Shown piece by piece: positions 1 to 9,150 of a stretch of 64,000 nucleotides of DNA. Positions within the stretch are counted from its first letter, which is position 1. Every line of letters begins with the position of its first letter. Below the pieces are notes generated by a model, which did not search any database, was not told where the DNA came from, and saw nothing but the letters and a program-made list of their open reading frames with translations. The stretch is taken from positions 154,057 to 218,056 of the forward strand of contig NZ_JQBR01000002.1 of the NCBI RefSeq assembly GCF_001438655.1, in the 5' to 3' direction. The position numbers and the translations under genes were made by a program. This DNA is from Pediococcus cellicola. GTDB lineage: Bacteria; Bacillota; Bacilli; Lactobacillales; Lactobacillaceae.

Positions 1-591
1 GCTTACATGCGTAGCGCCTTTAATGACGAAATCAATGCTCAAAAAGAAGACGTCCCTCCAAAAAGGTCGCTATCTCTGGTCGCTTTAGCACACGAAACTG
101 TCGTGGGGGTTTGCGACATTATTTTACTTAAAGATAACCCGATCTTAACGTCTGAATACAACGTGCCATTGCATACCCCTTTGGCGACTTTAGATACCAT
201 GGCCGTACATCCCGATTATCAGCGTCAAGGGATTGCCCGCCAGTTACTTCTCGAAGCACAAAAACGGTTAAAAACTTTTGGGGGTAAACTCATTATTTAC
301 ACTCTAAGTGATACTCCTGCCAATAAACTCTACCAAGCCATTGGTGCGAAATTGTGTTTTGGTGGGTATCTTGTCTACGCCTCGAGTCCTATGAATCATG
401 TGCCTAAATTTTCCAGAACTGAGATTAGATATCCTCACGAGGTCGCCCTTTTTTCTAAACAAAATCAAGAAATCCCATATGCGAAAAACGGCGAAGAAAC
501 TTACTATGTTGGGCAAAAGAAAAACATCTCACAACTGCAAAACGTCACAAAAGTTGTGGCTGAACACATTTATTTGCTGAATCTTGCTTAA
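1..591 (+). CDS. GNAT family N-acetyltransferase, 5' end outside window
   Basis: This is probably a GCN5-related N-acetyltransferase that moves an acetyl group from acetyl-CoA to an unknown substrate. The acetyl-CoA binding signature is visible as DTMAVHPDYQRQGIARQLL, followed by a helix and a beta strand with YQAIGAK near the fold's end. The first ATG lies at base 7, but no ribosome binding site can be seen, the frame stays open to base 1, and the usual first strands of the fold are short. The true start is therefore probably upstream of the window. The last 70 or so residues have no recognisable domain. A promoter for pepX follows at once, so the gene is not clearly in an operon with it. 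The substrate cannot be told from sequence. Confidence 0.75.
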   Translation, partial: AYMRSAFNDEINAQKEDVPPKRSLSLVALAHETVVGVCDIILLKDNPILTSEYNVPLHTPLATLDTMAVHPDYQRQGIARQLLLEAQKRLKTFGGKLIIYTLSDTPANKLYQAIGAKLCFGGYLVYASSPMNHVPKFSRTEIRYPHEVALFSKQNQEIPYAKNGEETYYVGQKKNISQLQNVTKVVAEHIYLLNLA

Positions 592-670
592 TTTCACAAC
601 ATGTTTTTACCAGTCGTCCCATATTGGCGTATAATTGGTGCCATACAACTTTTCCGGAGGTTTTTTATTT

Positions 671-3109
671 ATGAAAAATAATCAATTTGCCATTGAGACT
701 GTGGACCGCAAAACCGAGTTACAAGAATTGCGCGCGATTCACTTTGTTGATGCCTCAATTGACGCATTAGAAGATCCACTTGCTGTTTGGCAAAAACTAC
801 TCCAAAAGACAGTCCTTGAAGCTAAAAGCCAAACCGTTTTTAACCAGAAACTAAATAATTACTTAGCCACATCTGAGATCACTTTAGGTGACTTTTTGAA
901 CGGTAATCAGGCCGTAACGAACGAAATTTTCTACCGTGTCGCTCTCCAATTACTTGAATTTGACGTTGACAGTGATTTCAAACTGGACGATCCGCTAGCT
1001 GCGATGAAAGAAATTCAACTACCGTTTATTAAAGGCCCCATTACCACTAAGGCAGATCTTTTAGATGCTTGGTATTTACTGCTCTGCACACATACCAAGA
1101 ATGGACAGACTTATCTTGATAAATTAGCACAAGACGGTTATTTTGTACCATTTTATCGTCACACAACCGAACCCCTTTTCTTTAATGGCAAAGCACAAGC
1201 TGTTTTTGATCCACATCAATTGATTCGGGATGTGGTTTATGTGGAAGCCCCACTAGATACCGACCATGATGGAAAGCGTGATCTGCTTAAAGTTGAAGTT
1301 TTGCGTCCTTCCCAAACCAAGCAGGGATACAAAGCACCCGTTTTGTACACTGCCAGTCCTTACAATCAGGGGATTAATGACGAAGCCGGTAGTAAACTAA
1401 TGCATAATGTTGATGTGCCATTGGCGGCCAAAGAGCCTAATCAACTCACTTATAAAGATGTTCAATATCAACCGCAATCCAATCCTTTGCCTGCTAAGCG
1501 GACAATCCATGGCGAACAAAAAGAAGCCGATGAGACCTTTGCCATGGAATCGCCGTACACGTTAAACGACTATTTTCTAACACGTGGCTTTGCCGTAGCC
1601 TATGCTGCTGGCATTGGGACAAAGGATTCTGATGGTATCCGGGATACCGGAGCCGTTGCTGAAACTGTCTCTACGATTGCCGTCATTGAGTGGTTAGCGG
1701 GTAATCGGACGGCCTTCACCAACAAAATAGACAATATTGCAATTAAAGCTTGGTGGTCTAACGGAAAAATTGCCATGACGGGTCGTTCTTACTTAGGAAC
1801 TCTCGCCACAGCAGCGGCAACAACTGGCGTGGCAGGCTTAAAAACAGCTGTTTCCGAAGCTGCTATTTCTAGTTGGTATGATTATTATCGTGATGGTGGT
1901 TTGGTGGCTGCTCCCGAAACGTTCCAAGGAGAAGATATGGACGTTTTAGCAACCGAAGTATTCAGTCGTATGCAAAAACCTGGTGATTACCTCAAGATTA
2001 AAGATTACTTTAATCAAGTACTTAGCACTATGGCTAAGGATCAAGATCGTCAAACAGGCAATTACAGTCGTTATTGGGATGAACGTAATTATCTTAACAA
2101 CGTGAAAAACATTAAGGCTGATATGGTTATGGTCCATGGCCTCAACGATTGGAACGTAAAGCCACGTAACGTTGGTAATTTATGGAATGCCTTACGGGAC
2201 GTCCCTGTTACCAAAAAATTGATCTTGCATCAAGGACAACATATTTACGTGAATGCCTTTCGTTCCCTAGATTTTACTGACATGATGAATCTCTGGTTTA
2301 GCCACGAATTGTTTGGTGTGGCTAATCATGCCAAAGAGCTTCTACCAGATGTTTTGATTCAAGATAATACTCAACCAGAAACTTGGAAAACTTACGAGGA
2401 TTGGCAGTCTCCAGATGATCAACACCAAATTTTTAACTTCGAGGCTAAAGAATTAGTGCCACAAAACGTTCCTGTGCGGTCTGCTGCAGCTTCATTTAGC
2501 GATCATTTGGACACGGAAACCTTTGATTTTTACAAAAAGCACCTAGATGTTTGGGAACGTGATCTTCTGACCACCAACCATGATACTAAGGGTGAAAATA
2601 AGCTACGTGATAATCGTTTAATCTTTAAGACTAGTCAATACACCCAAGATACTTATATTGACGGACGCGTTCAGTTAAAAATTCGCGTAGCTGTCAACGA
2701 ACCATTTGGCATGCTGAGTTTTCAGCTGGTTGATTATGGTGAAGCAAAACGCTTAACCGTAAGTCCCACGATCTTAGCTGCAAAATCTCTGAGTGGTACC
2801 TACGATTGGCGTCGTGACAACTTGCGTGAGTTCACCTTGCAAAAAGAAACTACACCTTGGAAAATGATCACTAAAGGTCACATTAATCTTCAAAATCGAC
2901 ACAACAATTATCAAGTTGATGCCCTTAAACCTAATGACTTCTATGACCTGACGGTTGAGCTACAGCCAACTTTCTATCATCTTCTTAGCGGTCACCAGCT
3001 TGGACTTGTGGTCTATGCGACTGATTTCAATACCACCATTCGTGGGAATCAGGAACTACAATATTCGTTGCAGATTAATCAGTGCCAGATGAGCTTACCA
3101 ATTAAATAA
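671..3109 (+). CDS. pepX: Xaa-Pro dipeptidyl-peptidase PepX
   Basis: PepX is a cytoplasmic serine peptidase of family S15 that removes X-Pro dipeptides from the N-terminus of peptides; in lactic acid bacteria it acts on proline-rich peptides such as those from casein. The 812-residue length fits the family. The nucleophile is Ser373 in GRSYLG, and the other triad residues are Asp493 in LNDWNVKP and His524 in HQGQHIY. The order is an N-terminal helical domain, the alpha/beta-hydrolase core and a C-terminal jelly-roll domain. ATG at 671 is preferred over the longer frame from 635 because CCGGAGG lies at 654-660. A possible promoter has TATAAT at 630-635. The gene ends at a strong hairpin terminator. 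Confidence 0.97.
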   Translation: MKNNQFAIETVDRKTELQELRAIHFVDASIDALEDPLAVWQKLLQKTVLEAKSQTVFNQKLNNYLATSEITLGDFLNGNQAVTNEIFYRVALQLLEFDVDSDFKLDDPLAAMKEIQLPFIKGPITTKADLLDAWYLLLCTHTKNGQTYLDKLAQDGYFVPFYRHTTEPLFFNGKAQAVFDPHQLIRDVVYVEAPLDTDHDGKRDLLKVEVLRPSQTKQGYKAPVLYTASPYNQGINDEAGSKLMHNVDVPLAAKEPNQLTYKDVQYQPQSNPLPAKRTIHGEQKEADETFAMESPYTLNDYFLTRGFAVAYAAGIGTKDSDGIRDTGAVAETVSTIAVIEWLAGNRTAFTNKIDNIAIKAWWSNGKIAMTGRSYLGTLATAAATTGVAGLKTAVSEAAISSWYDYYRDGGLVAAPETFQGEDMDVLATEVFSRMQKPGDYLKIKDYFNQVLSTMAKDQDRQTGNYSRYWDERNYLNNVKNIKADMVMVHGLNDWNVKPRNVGNLWNALRDVPVTKKLILHQGQHIYVNAFRSLDFTDMMNLWFSHELFGVANHAKELLPDVLIQDNTQPETWKTYEDWQSPDDQHQIFNFEAKELVPQNVPVRSAAASFSDHLDTETFDFYKKHLDVWERDLLTTNHDTKGENKLRDNRLIFKTSQYTQDTYIDGRVQLKIRVAVNEPFGMLSFQLVDYGEAKRLTVSPTILAAKSLSGTYDWRRDNLREFTLQKETTPWKMITKGHINLQNRHNNYQVDALKPNDFYDLTVELQPTFYHLLSGHQLGLVVYATDFNTTIRGNQELQYSLQINQCQMSLPIK

Positions 3110-3150
3110 AGAGCCACATGGCTGGTTTAATGCCATGTGAATGGTAATCA

Positions 3151-3186
3151 AAAAGGCGACTGGAAAAATTTCCAGTCGTCTTTTTG
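3151..3186 (+). terminator. Rho-independent terminator of pepX (two-hairpin repeat, copy a)
   Basis: A GGCGACTGGAAA stem pairs with TTTCCAGTCGTC and is followed by a T run. The sequence after it (about 3187-3215) resembles the linker of the dispersed two-hairpin repeat, but the second hairpin is missing here. The mirrored A run before the stem could also end transcription of the convergent birA. Confidence 0.9.
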
Positions 3187-3224
3187 TCTCCGAGCTTTGA
3201 TAGTCAAAATAAATTCCGTTTTGG

Positions 3225-4022
3225 TTACACTGATTCAATTGGGCGAACATGGATAATTTCACCACTAGTCATATGCAAAATTGTTCTGTCCGTTTGAACA
3301 ACCAAAGCCCCATTGTCAGCCACATCTAAAACCGTGCCAGTTACAACTTTAGTTTGGAACTGCACCCGCACACGATGCCCGATCACTGAGGAATGCTTGC
3401 GATAAGTTGTCATAAAATCAGCCGTTTGGTACGTTGTCAAATGGTGAAAGAAATTATCAACAAAAGCTCTGATAAATTCCGTTTCGTCCTTGTTTGGCAC
3501 TTGATTACTCAAGGCAACTGCAATTTGACTAATCTCCTCTGGGAATTTTTGTGTCGTGAGGTTCACACCAATCCCGATCACAACCCCCGTTACTTTGTGG
3601 GTAGTCGCATCAGTAACCGCTTCAGCTAAAATTCCCCCCACCTTACGTTTTCGGTAAATTAAATCATTAACCCATTTAATTTGCAGCTTAACTGAAAAGA
3701 ATTGTTCTAGCGTTTCAAGACTGGCTACAGCCGTCATGGTTGTTAGCAGGCCAGGGTTAAAATCATTTTGGCTAACTGGTATCAAAAAACTGATGTAAAG
3801 GCCATCGTCCTCGGGAGAATAAAAACTGCGGTCTAAGCGTCCATAACCGTTTGTTTGGTGATTAGCCACCAGTACGATGGGATGCGTTAACGTTGCTAGT
3901 TGGTGGGCCATTCGCTTAGCTTGTGAATTCGTCGAATCTATTTGAGCATAACTATAAAATTCAATCCCATTTTGCGCCAAAGTTTGTCGCACTTTTTGGA
4001 CATTAAATTTGATTTCAACCAC
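3225..4022 (-). CDS. birA: Biotin--[acetyl-CoA-carboxylase] ligase (no N-terminal repressor domain)
   Basis: This enzyme makes biotinyl-5'-AMP and transfers biotin to the lysine of the biotin carboxyl carrier protein. The ligase core is clear: a DSTNSQAK start, the adenylate-binding loop GYGRLDRSF in place of the usual GRGRxxR, KWVNDLIY, and GGILAE. The C-terminal SH3-like domain is present (VTGTVLDVADNGALVV). At 265 residues it lacks the N-terminal helix-turn-helix of bifunctional BirA, so it should not repress a biotin operon by itself. The start taken is GTG at 4022, but the purine-rich ribosome site almost touches it, so a GTG ten codons further in is possible. Confidence 0.93.
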   Translation of the reverse strand: MVEIKFNVQKVRQTLAQNGIEFYSYAQIDSTNSQAKRMAHQLATLTHPIVLVANHQTNGYGRLDRSFYSPEDDGLYISFLIPVSQNDFNPGLLTTMTAVASLETLEQFFSVKLQIKWVNDLIYRKRKVGGILAEAVTDATTHKVTGVVIGIGVNLTTQKFPEEISQIAVALSNQVPNKDETEFIRAFVDNFFHHLTTYQTADFMTTYRKHSSVIGHRVRVQFQTKVVTGTVLDVADNGALVVQTDRTILHMTSGEIIHVRPIESV

Positions 4023-4168
4023 CTCTTTCCCTTAATTTTGTGTTAATCTTACCAATTGATGGGACTACAAACAAGATACTTTATATTTTTACCAGCACTT
4101 TGTTTGTTGTTTTATGTTTTCGTTTGCTATACTGCTAATGCAACTCCGCTATGAAAGAAGGCTCGATT

Positions 4169-4723
4169 ATGAATTTTGCTTTACTTACCCTTATCTTTGT
4201 CTTGAGCTTTGCCTATATCACAATGAATACCATCCGAACTCTTTTAGAAATGAAGGGCTACAAATTTTGGGCATCCTTGTTATCCATTGCCGAAATTGTC
4301 ACCTATGTCGTCGGCCTGAGTTTAGTCTTAAGCAAACTCAACAACGTTTGGAACATCGCAGCTTATGCTTTAGGATACGCGACAGGTATTTATTTTGGCA
4401 CATGGCTAGAAGACAAGTTACGTTTGGGTCTCCTAGACGTTAATGTCATCTTACCCAAAACAGATGCCAGCAAGCAGTTTGCGGAAACGATTCGTCAAGA
4501 AGGTTACGGTGTCACCGTCAAAAACGCTCAGGGTCGCGAAGGTGCACGCTTAGAATTTGAAATCTTAACACCACGGAAGCGTGAGCAACACCTGTACAGT
4601 TTTATTGAAGCCAACAACCCCGATGCGTTCATTATTTCTTACGAGCCTAAATTTATCAAGGGCGGCTTTTGGCGAAAAAGAATGCGAAAACGGGTGCAAA
4701 ACCAAGACCGAAATATTGAGTAG
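4169..4723 (+). CDS. UPF0316 (DUF5698/DUF2179) membrane protein
   Basis: A small membrane protein of the UPF0316 type, whose function is not established. Three hydrophobic segments fill roughly the first 80 residues. They are followed by a cytoplasmic domain of about 80 residues (KQFAETIRQEGYGVTVKNAQG) of the DUF2179 type, and a basic tail (FWRKRMRKR). In related proteins DUF2179 has been linked to nucleotide binding, but nothing here proves that. ATG at 4169 is chosen because AGAAGG lies seven bases upstream; the ATG at 4151 has no such site. It stands alone between birA and the peptidase gene. Confidence 0.85.
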   Translation: MNFALLTLIFVLSFAYITMNTIRTLLEMKGYKFWASLLSIAEIVTYVVGLSLVLSKLNNVWNIAAYALGYATGIYFGTWLEDKLRLGLLDVNVILPKTDASKQFAETIRQEGYGVTVKNAQGREGARLEFEILTPRKREQHLYSFIEANNPDAFIISYEPKFIKGGFWRKRMRKRVQNQDRNIE

Positions 4724-4776
4724 TTGTCTAACTTTTGCTAGAATAAGGATTAACTAAAACGAAATAGGGTGATCTG

Positions 4777-5691
4777 TTGAAACAAGGAACAAAAATTATC
4801 ACATTGGATAACGGTTATCATTTGTGGACCCATACAGATGGTGGAGACAGTAAAATCCATTTACTTGCCTTACATGGCGGCCCTGGCGGTAACCATGAGT
4901 ATTGGGAAAACTTTCATGATGAGCTGAAAAAACAAGGTCTAGACGTCCAAGTGCATTACTACGATCAGTTAGGTTCTTGGTACTCCGATCAGCCGGATTA
5001 TTCTGATCCTAAAATTGCCGACAAATATTTGACTTATGATTACTTCTTAGATGAAGTCGAAGAAGTTCGCCAAAAATTAGGCATTGATCATTTCTACTTA
5101 ATTGGACAATCATGGGGTGGTGCTTTGACGATGTTGTATGCCTTGAAGTACGGCGCCCATTTAAAAGGTGCTATCATTTCAAGCATGGTTGACAACATTG
5201 ATGAGTATCTTGAACATCAAGATGCTATTCGCGACGAAGCACTTGCACCTGCTGATGCACAGTTTATGCGTGATTGTGAAAAGAACGGTGATTGGCATAA
5301 CGAACGTTATCAAGAATTGGTTGAGGTTTTGAACCGTGGATATGTCGATCGCAAACAGCCACCTGCCATTTCTCACCTCGTAGATACCATGGCAGTACCT
5401 GTTTACAATGCTTTCCAAGGAGACAACGAGTTTGTTGTGACTGGTAAATTAAAGGAATGGGATATCCGTGATCAAATCCACAAAATTACCGTACCTACAT
5501 TATTGACTTTTGGTGAACATGAAACGATGCCATTGAAGTCGGCACAACGTATGGCACAAGTCATCCCGAATTCCCGACTAGTTACCACACCAAATGGCGG
5601 TCATCATCATATGATTGATAATGCGCCAGTTTACTTCAAACATTTAGCCGATTATCTACGTGATGTAGAGAGTGGCAATTTCAAAAAATAA
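4777..5691 (+). CDS. pepI: Proline iminopeptidase (alpha/beta hydrolase)
   Basis: This cytoplasmic serine peptidase of family S33 releases N-terminal proline from small peptides. It would complement PepX encoded 1.7 kb upstream in using proline-rich peptides. The oxyanion motif HGGPGG begins at His33, the nucleophile elbow GQSWGG has Ser112, and the C-terminal part carries the Asp (FGEHETMP region) and the His (NGGHHHMIDN). Length of 304 residues is normal. The start is TTG, supported by AGGGTGAT just upstream. A terminator follows directly. Confidence 0.93.
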   Translation: MKQGTKIITLDNGYHLWTHTDGGDSKIHLLALHGGPGGNHEYWENFHDELKKQGLDVQVHYYDQLGSWYSDQPDYSDPKIADKYLTYDYFLDEVEEVRQKLGIDHFYLIGQSWGGALTMLYALKYGAHLKGAIISSMVDNIDEYLEHQDAIRDEALAPADAQFMRDCEKNGDWHNERYQELVEVLNRGYVDRKQPPAISHLVDTMAVPVYNAFQGDNEFVVTGKLKEWDIRDQIHKITVPTLLTFGEHETMPLKSAQRMAQVIPNSRLVTTPNGGHHHMIDNAPVYFKHLADYLRDVESGNFKK

Positions 5692-5696
5692 CTTAG

Positions 5697-5754
5697 AACT
5701 GAAATCATCCAATTTCATTAGAAATGATCCATTTGGGTGATTTCAGTTTTTTTA
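5697..5754 (+). terminator. Terminator after the proline iminopeptidase gene
   Basis: The arms AACTGAAATCA and TGATTTCAGTT pair across an AT-rich inner hairpin and end in a T run. Confidence 0.85.
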
Positions 5755-5806
5755 CATAATGCCTTCTCTTTGAGAAAATTTTTTAATTCAGAAACTAAGT
5801 AAAGTG

Positions 5807-6907
5807 ATGGTCGATCCTATGTCTCCTAAATTTAAACATGAATTCTCTTACTTCGTATGCTTTCTTTTTGCCCTTTTTGGTTTATCTTTAACGCAAAGTA
5901 ACCTTCATGATATCCGGCAAGCCGGTGTCGCCACCATTCATCACATAACCACTGTACAAAATAGCTTTGGTAAAATCACAGCCTACCGTGCGACGAGTAC
6001 CAAGCATCAACAAATAGCTGTCACGAAAAAGGACTATCAAGCCTGGTTAAACTCCCCTAATCAGTATTTAAGAAAAAAGATCTATCTTCGCTATGATGGC
6101 AAGCTTGCCGTCTGGAATCTAAGAGTTGATTGGCGCTTTTTACTTCTTTTTTTAGGACTTTCGCTACTCGTGTGTGTCAGTTATGTGGGACGTCTCATTT
6201 TGAAACTACTTTTCATGCGACATCCAAAACCACTGTTTCAGAATTTAGTCCGCCTAGATTTGATGGTATCCGTTTTATTGGGCATTATTGGTCTATCTTA
6301 CTGGAATTATGCCAACTATTTGGAACCACTGGGCTTCACAACCTCTCCTGCTAACCGTCAGACCGCAGTCGTCGCAACTGTCGTGGGGAAACACCATGAC
6401 GTCTTACACAGCCAAACCAGGTATGGTCGAATCACCACTGAAGAAAATCAGCTGAATCTTCGTTATACGGATGATTGGGGAATCACCCAAAATGACATAC
6501 ATGACGTTTCTGGTAGCTTATACACCCATTCTCAAATTAAGGATGAATTACCTGTCTATCTATATAAAGGCCAGTCTGGCGGCCTCACCATCAAGCATCA
6601 GGCGCTAATTATTCCTGGGTTATTACCAGCGTCATTAATTATCCTCAACTTTGTTGTGCTTTGGTTTTTACCAAGTCTGTTGCCTAATTTTGGGTATCTA
6701 GTTACACACCTGCAAAGCCACACCAAGTTTCCTGCTAAGCGAAAGCATCTCCGCGCAAGTGGGCTTATTCTTCTCAGTTTTCTCATTTTTAGTGTGGGAC
6801 ACGGTTTCTTACGTGCCACCCTCACGCCCCAAAATACAGAAGCGCTTATGATAAAGACACAGAAAAAGACTGGGGAGTCCCCAGTCTTTTTTGTCTCTGA
6901 ATTTTAA
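5807..6907 (+). CDS. Membrane protein of unknown function; 3' end runs through a terminator
   Basis: I do not recognise the family. Hydrophobic segments lie near residues 14-31, 105-125, 150-170, 270-290 and 315-335. Between the second pair and the last pair is a polar domain of about 100 residues, probably outside the membrane (QTRYGRITTEENQ, DLPVYLYKGQSGG-like strands). The start is uncertain: GTG 5804, ATG 5807 and ATG 5819 are all in frame and no strong ribosome site separates them. The last 15 codons or so read through the hairpin terminator at 6863-6892, so the C-terminal KKTGESPVFFVSEF is encoded by the intergenic repeat. This suggests loss of an older stop codon or insertion of the repeat at the gene's end. 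Confidence 0.7.
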   Translation: MVDPMSPKFKHEFSYFVCFLFALFGLSLTQSNLHDIRQAGVATIHHITTVQNSFGKITAYRATSTKHQQIAVTKKDYQAWLNSPNQYLRKKIYLRYDGKLAVWNLRVDWRFLLLFLGLSLLVCVSYVGRLILKLLFMRHPKPLFQNLVRLDLMVSVLLGIIGLSYWNYANYLEPLGFTTSPANRQTAVVATVVGKHHDVLHSQTRYGRITTEENQLNLRYTDDWGITQNDIHDVSGSLYTHSQIKDELPVYLYKGQSGGLTIKHQALIIPGLLPASLIILNFVVLWFLPSLLPNFGYLVTHLQSHTKFPAKRKHLRASGLILLSFLIFSVGHGFLRATLTPQNTEALMIKTQKKTGESPVFFVSEF

Positions 6908-6970
6908 AAGGCGTAATTGGAAAAAACTGACTTTTCCAATTAGCTACGAAGCCAAAACACCTTTTTTCCA
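6863..6970 (+). repeat. Two-hairpin intergenic repeat, copy b
   Basis: The first hairpin (6863-6892, AAAAAGACTGGGGA / TCCCCAGTCTTTTT) is a terminator. The linker TTGTCTCTGAATTTTAA follows, then a second hairpin AATTGGAAAA / TTTTCCAATT (about 6915-6941) and the conserved tail TAGCTACGAAGCCAAAACACC with a T run. It lies between convergent genes. Confidence 0.85.
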
Positions 6971-6989
6971 CTCTCGTTTACAGAAATTA

Positions 6990-8540
6990 TTAATCTTTAT
7001 CAAGTCGTAATTTTTCAACATTTAATTCTTTATCAATCCAGTTCGTATAAAAACCATCCTCATGGCTAACCACAATCAGATTTCCTCTAAAACGTTGGAG
7101 GGCCTCACTTAAGGCCGCCTTGGTTTCGTCATCCAAATGGTTCGTAGGTTCATCCATGACAAGAAAATTAGACTCAACCAATTCCAACAAGCAAAGTTTG
7201 ACTTTTGTTTGTTCACCACCACTCAAAATGTGCATAGGCTTTTGCGTATCCGCGGCATTAATGCCACTTTTTGCCAACTTGGTACGAATTGTTCTAGGTA
7301 ACATCGTAGGGTATTGTTCTTGAATCGTCTGTAAAGGTGTTAATTCAGGATTATCCCACACTAGTTCCTGTGTAAAATAGCTCACTTGGGCGGACGGTGA
7401 AAAAACAGTCGTCCCACTCAAAGCTGGAATTTTCCCCAAAATAGAATTGATCAAAGTAGACTTTCCGGCGCCATTAAAACCAGAAAACGCAATTTTTTCA
7501 CCCGCTGTCAAACTAAACGTGACAGGCTCAAGTAACTGGCGTTTTCCATAACCAACAGCAAGTTTTTTCACCGCAACGGCATTTTGAGAACCCGTTTCAA
7601 GATATGGAAAGTCAAAATGAGATTTCAAATTTTCACTAGGTGGATCAATGCGATCCATATGTGACAACATTTTCTCCCGTGATTTTGCCATGGTTGAATG
7701 CGAGCCCGCTTTATTCTTGCGAATAAACTTTTCTGCTTTCTCGATAACTACTTGTTGTTTTTCAAAAGCTTTTAATTGTGCTTCCTTACGCGCATCTTTT
7801 TGTTTCATGGCTGATTTAAAATTACCACGATATTTAGTGATTTTTCCAAACGCCACATCACAAATACAATTTGTGACGGCCTGCAAAAAATCGTAATCAT
7901 GGGAAATGACAATAAACGCACCGGCAAAGTCACTCAAATAATTCTCTAACCAATTGATATGTGCGGTATCCAAATAGTTTGTTGGTTCATCCAACAAAAG
8001 CACATCGGGGTTCTGCAGAAGAAGCTTTGCTAAAATAATTTTTGATCGTTGTCCGCCACTCATTTGACTAACAATATGATCGCGGCCAATATCATCCAGG
8101 CCCAATCCCGTCATGACCCGGGCAATTTCAGTATCAATTTCGTAGAAGTTATTAGCTTCAAGTGTCTCTTGAATACGCCCTGCTTTTTCAAGCAGGTCAT
8201 TGTCTAAACTTTCCGCATAATCTGCATAGGCTTGGTCCATTTGCGCCTTTAATTTAAACAAATGAGCATACGCGGTGGTCAAAAATTGATAAAGCGTGTC
8301 CCCTTCTGGAATATCAGCGTACTGATCCAAATATCCATAAGTAACTTTATTTTGCCACTTTACACTACCTTCATCCGGTAAAATGGATCCAGTTAAAATT
8401 TTAATGAGGGTACTTTTCCCCGCTCCATTTTGGCCCACAATGCCCATATGATCTTGTTTGTTTAAATCAAAACTGGCATCTTCATATAATCTTTTGTCTG
8501 CAAAACCATGCGTTAAATTTTCTACTGCTAATATACTCAT
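6990..8540 (-). CDS. ABC-F family ATPase (no membrane domain)
   Basis: This is an ABC-F protein of 516 residues with two ATP-binding domains and no membrane segment. Such proteins act on ribosomes rather than as transporters. Domain 1 has Walker A GQNGAGKST and signature MSGGQRSK; domain 2 has GFNGAGKST and LSGGEQTK; both have a Walker B with DEPTN. The domains are joined by a charged linker (about residues 240-310). The layout fits the housekeeping YbiT/YkpA-like group rather than resistance factors, but this is an inference. ATG at 8540 is preferred to GTG at 8549, since the GGGAG overlapping that GTG can serve the ATG. Codon use matches the neighbours. Confidence 0.9.
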   Translation of the reverse strand: MSILAVENLTHGFADKRLYEDASFDLNKQDHMGIVGQNGAGKSTLIKILTGSILPDEGSVKWQNKVTYGYLDQYADIPEGDTLYQFLTTAYAHLFKLKAQMDQAYADYAESLDNDLLEKAGRIQETLEANNFYEIDTEIARVMTGLGLDDIGRDHIVSQMSGGQRSKIILAKLLLQNPDVLLLDEPTNYLDTAHINWLENYLSDFAGAFIVISHDYDFLQAVTNCICDVAFGKITKYRGNFKSAMKQKDARKEAQLKAFEKQQVVIEKAEKFIRKNKAGSHSTMAKSREKMLSHMDRIDPPSENLKSHFDFPYLETGSQNAVAVKKLAVGYGKRQLLEPVTFSLTAGEKIAFSGFNGAGKSTLINSILGKIPALSGTTVFSPSAQVSYFTQELVWDNPELTPLQTIQEQYPTMLPRTIRTKLAKSGINAADTQKPMHILSGGEQTKVKLCLLELVESNFLVMDEPTNHLDDETKAALSEALQRFRGNLIVVSHEDGFYTNWIDKELNVEKLRLDKD

Positions 8541-8667
8541 AACTCCCACTTTCTATCCGTTCCTAAAACGACTAATAACAACCGTATCACAAAGCTATAA
8601 AGACCGTCAACTACAGCGATTGTGTATGCGTTTCCGAAGACATACCTTGAATTCACCCCAATTATGC

Positions 8668-8673
8668 TATACT
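8668..8673 (+). promoter_or_regulatory. Likely -10 box (extended) of the VOC gene
   Basis: TATACT follows a TGC extension. A weak TTGAAT at 8647-8652 is 15 bases upstream, so the extended -10 may carry most of the activity. Confidence 0.5.
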
Positions 8674-8711
8674 AATTAAGAATATAAACAAATTTAAGGA
8701 AGTCTCTTATT

Positions 8712-9089
8712 ATGAATGTACGCGAAATTGATCATATTACTTTGACCGTGGCAAATGTCGAAAAAAGTCTGCGATTTTATCACGAAGTCTTTGACATGCC
8801 TATTTTGACCTTTGATGGGGATCGCAAGGCAGTTCTCTGTGGAAAACAGAAAATTAATTTTCAGGAACTGGGCCATCCTCACGAACCTGTAGCTGCTAGT
8901 CCAACTCCAGGATCAGCTGATTTGTGTATTGTTGTCAAAGATAAAATGCCTGAAGTCATCAACCATTTGAAAAGCTATTACGTGACGATTTTGGAAGGAC
9001 CCGTTCAAAAAACTGGGGCTCACGGAAAAATAACCTCTGTCTACGTACGCGATCCCGACCAAAACTTAATTGAAATTAGTAACTATTAA
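8712..9089 (+). CDS. VOC family protein (glyoxalase/bleomycin resistance fold)
   Basis: A 125-residue single-domain protein of the vicinal oxygen chelate superfamily. It begins with the typical DHITLTVANVEKSLRFYHEVF and ends with VRDPDQNLIEISNY, so both beta-alpha-beta-beta-beta modules are present. His8 and the C-terminal glutamate (LIEIS) are candidate metal ligands. The family includes glyoxalase I, dioxygenases and fosfomycin-type resistance proteins; nothing here decides among them. AAGGAAG lies nine bases before the ATG. A bidirectional terminator separates it from proA. Confidence 0.85.
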   Translation: MNVREIDHITLTVANVEKSLRFYHEVFDMPILTFDGDRKAVLCGKQKINFQELGHPHEPVAASPTPGSADLCIVVKDKMPEVINHLKSYYVTILEGPVQKTGAHGKITSVYVRDPDQNLIEISNY

Positions 9090-9095
9090 CCATTG

Positions 9096-9147
9096 AAAAA
9101 GGCTTTTGATAACGCTAGGTTTTCCTAGTTTTATCAAAAGCCTTTCT
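9096..9147. terminator. Bidirectional terminator between the VOC gene and proA
   Basis: AAAAAGGCTTTTGATAA pairs with TTATCAAAAGCCTTT around a small inner hairpin CTAGG/CCTAG. A and T runs on both sides suit both convergent genes. Confidence 0.88.
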
Positions 9148-9150
9148 CTT

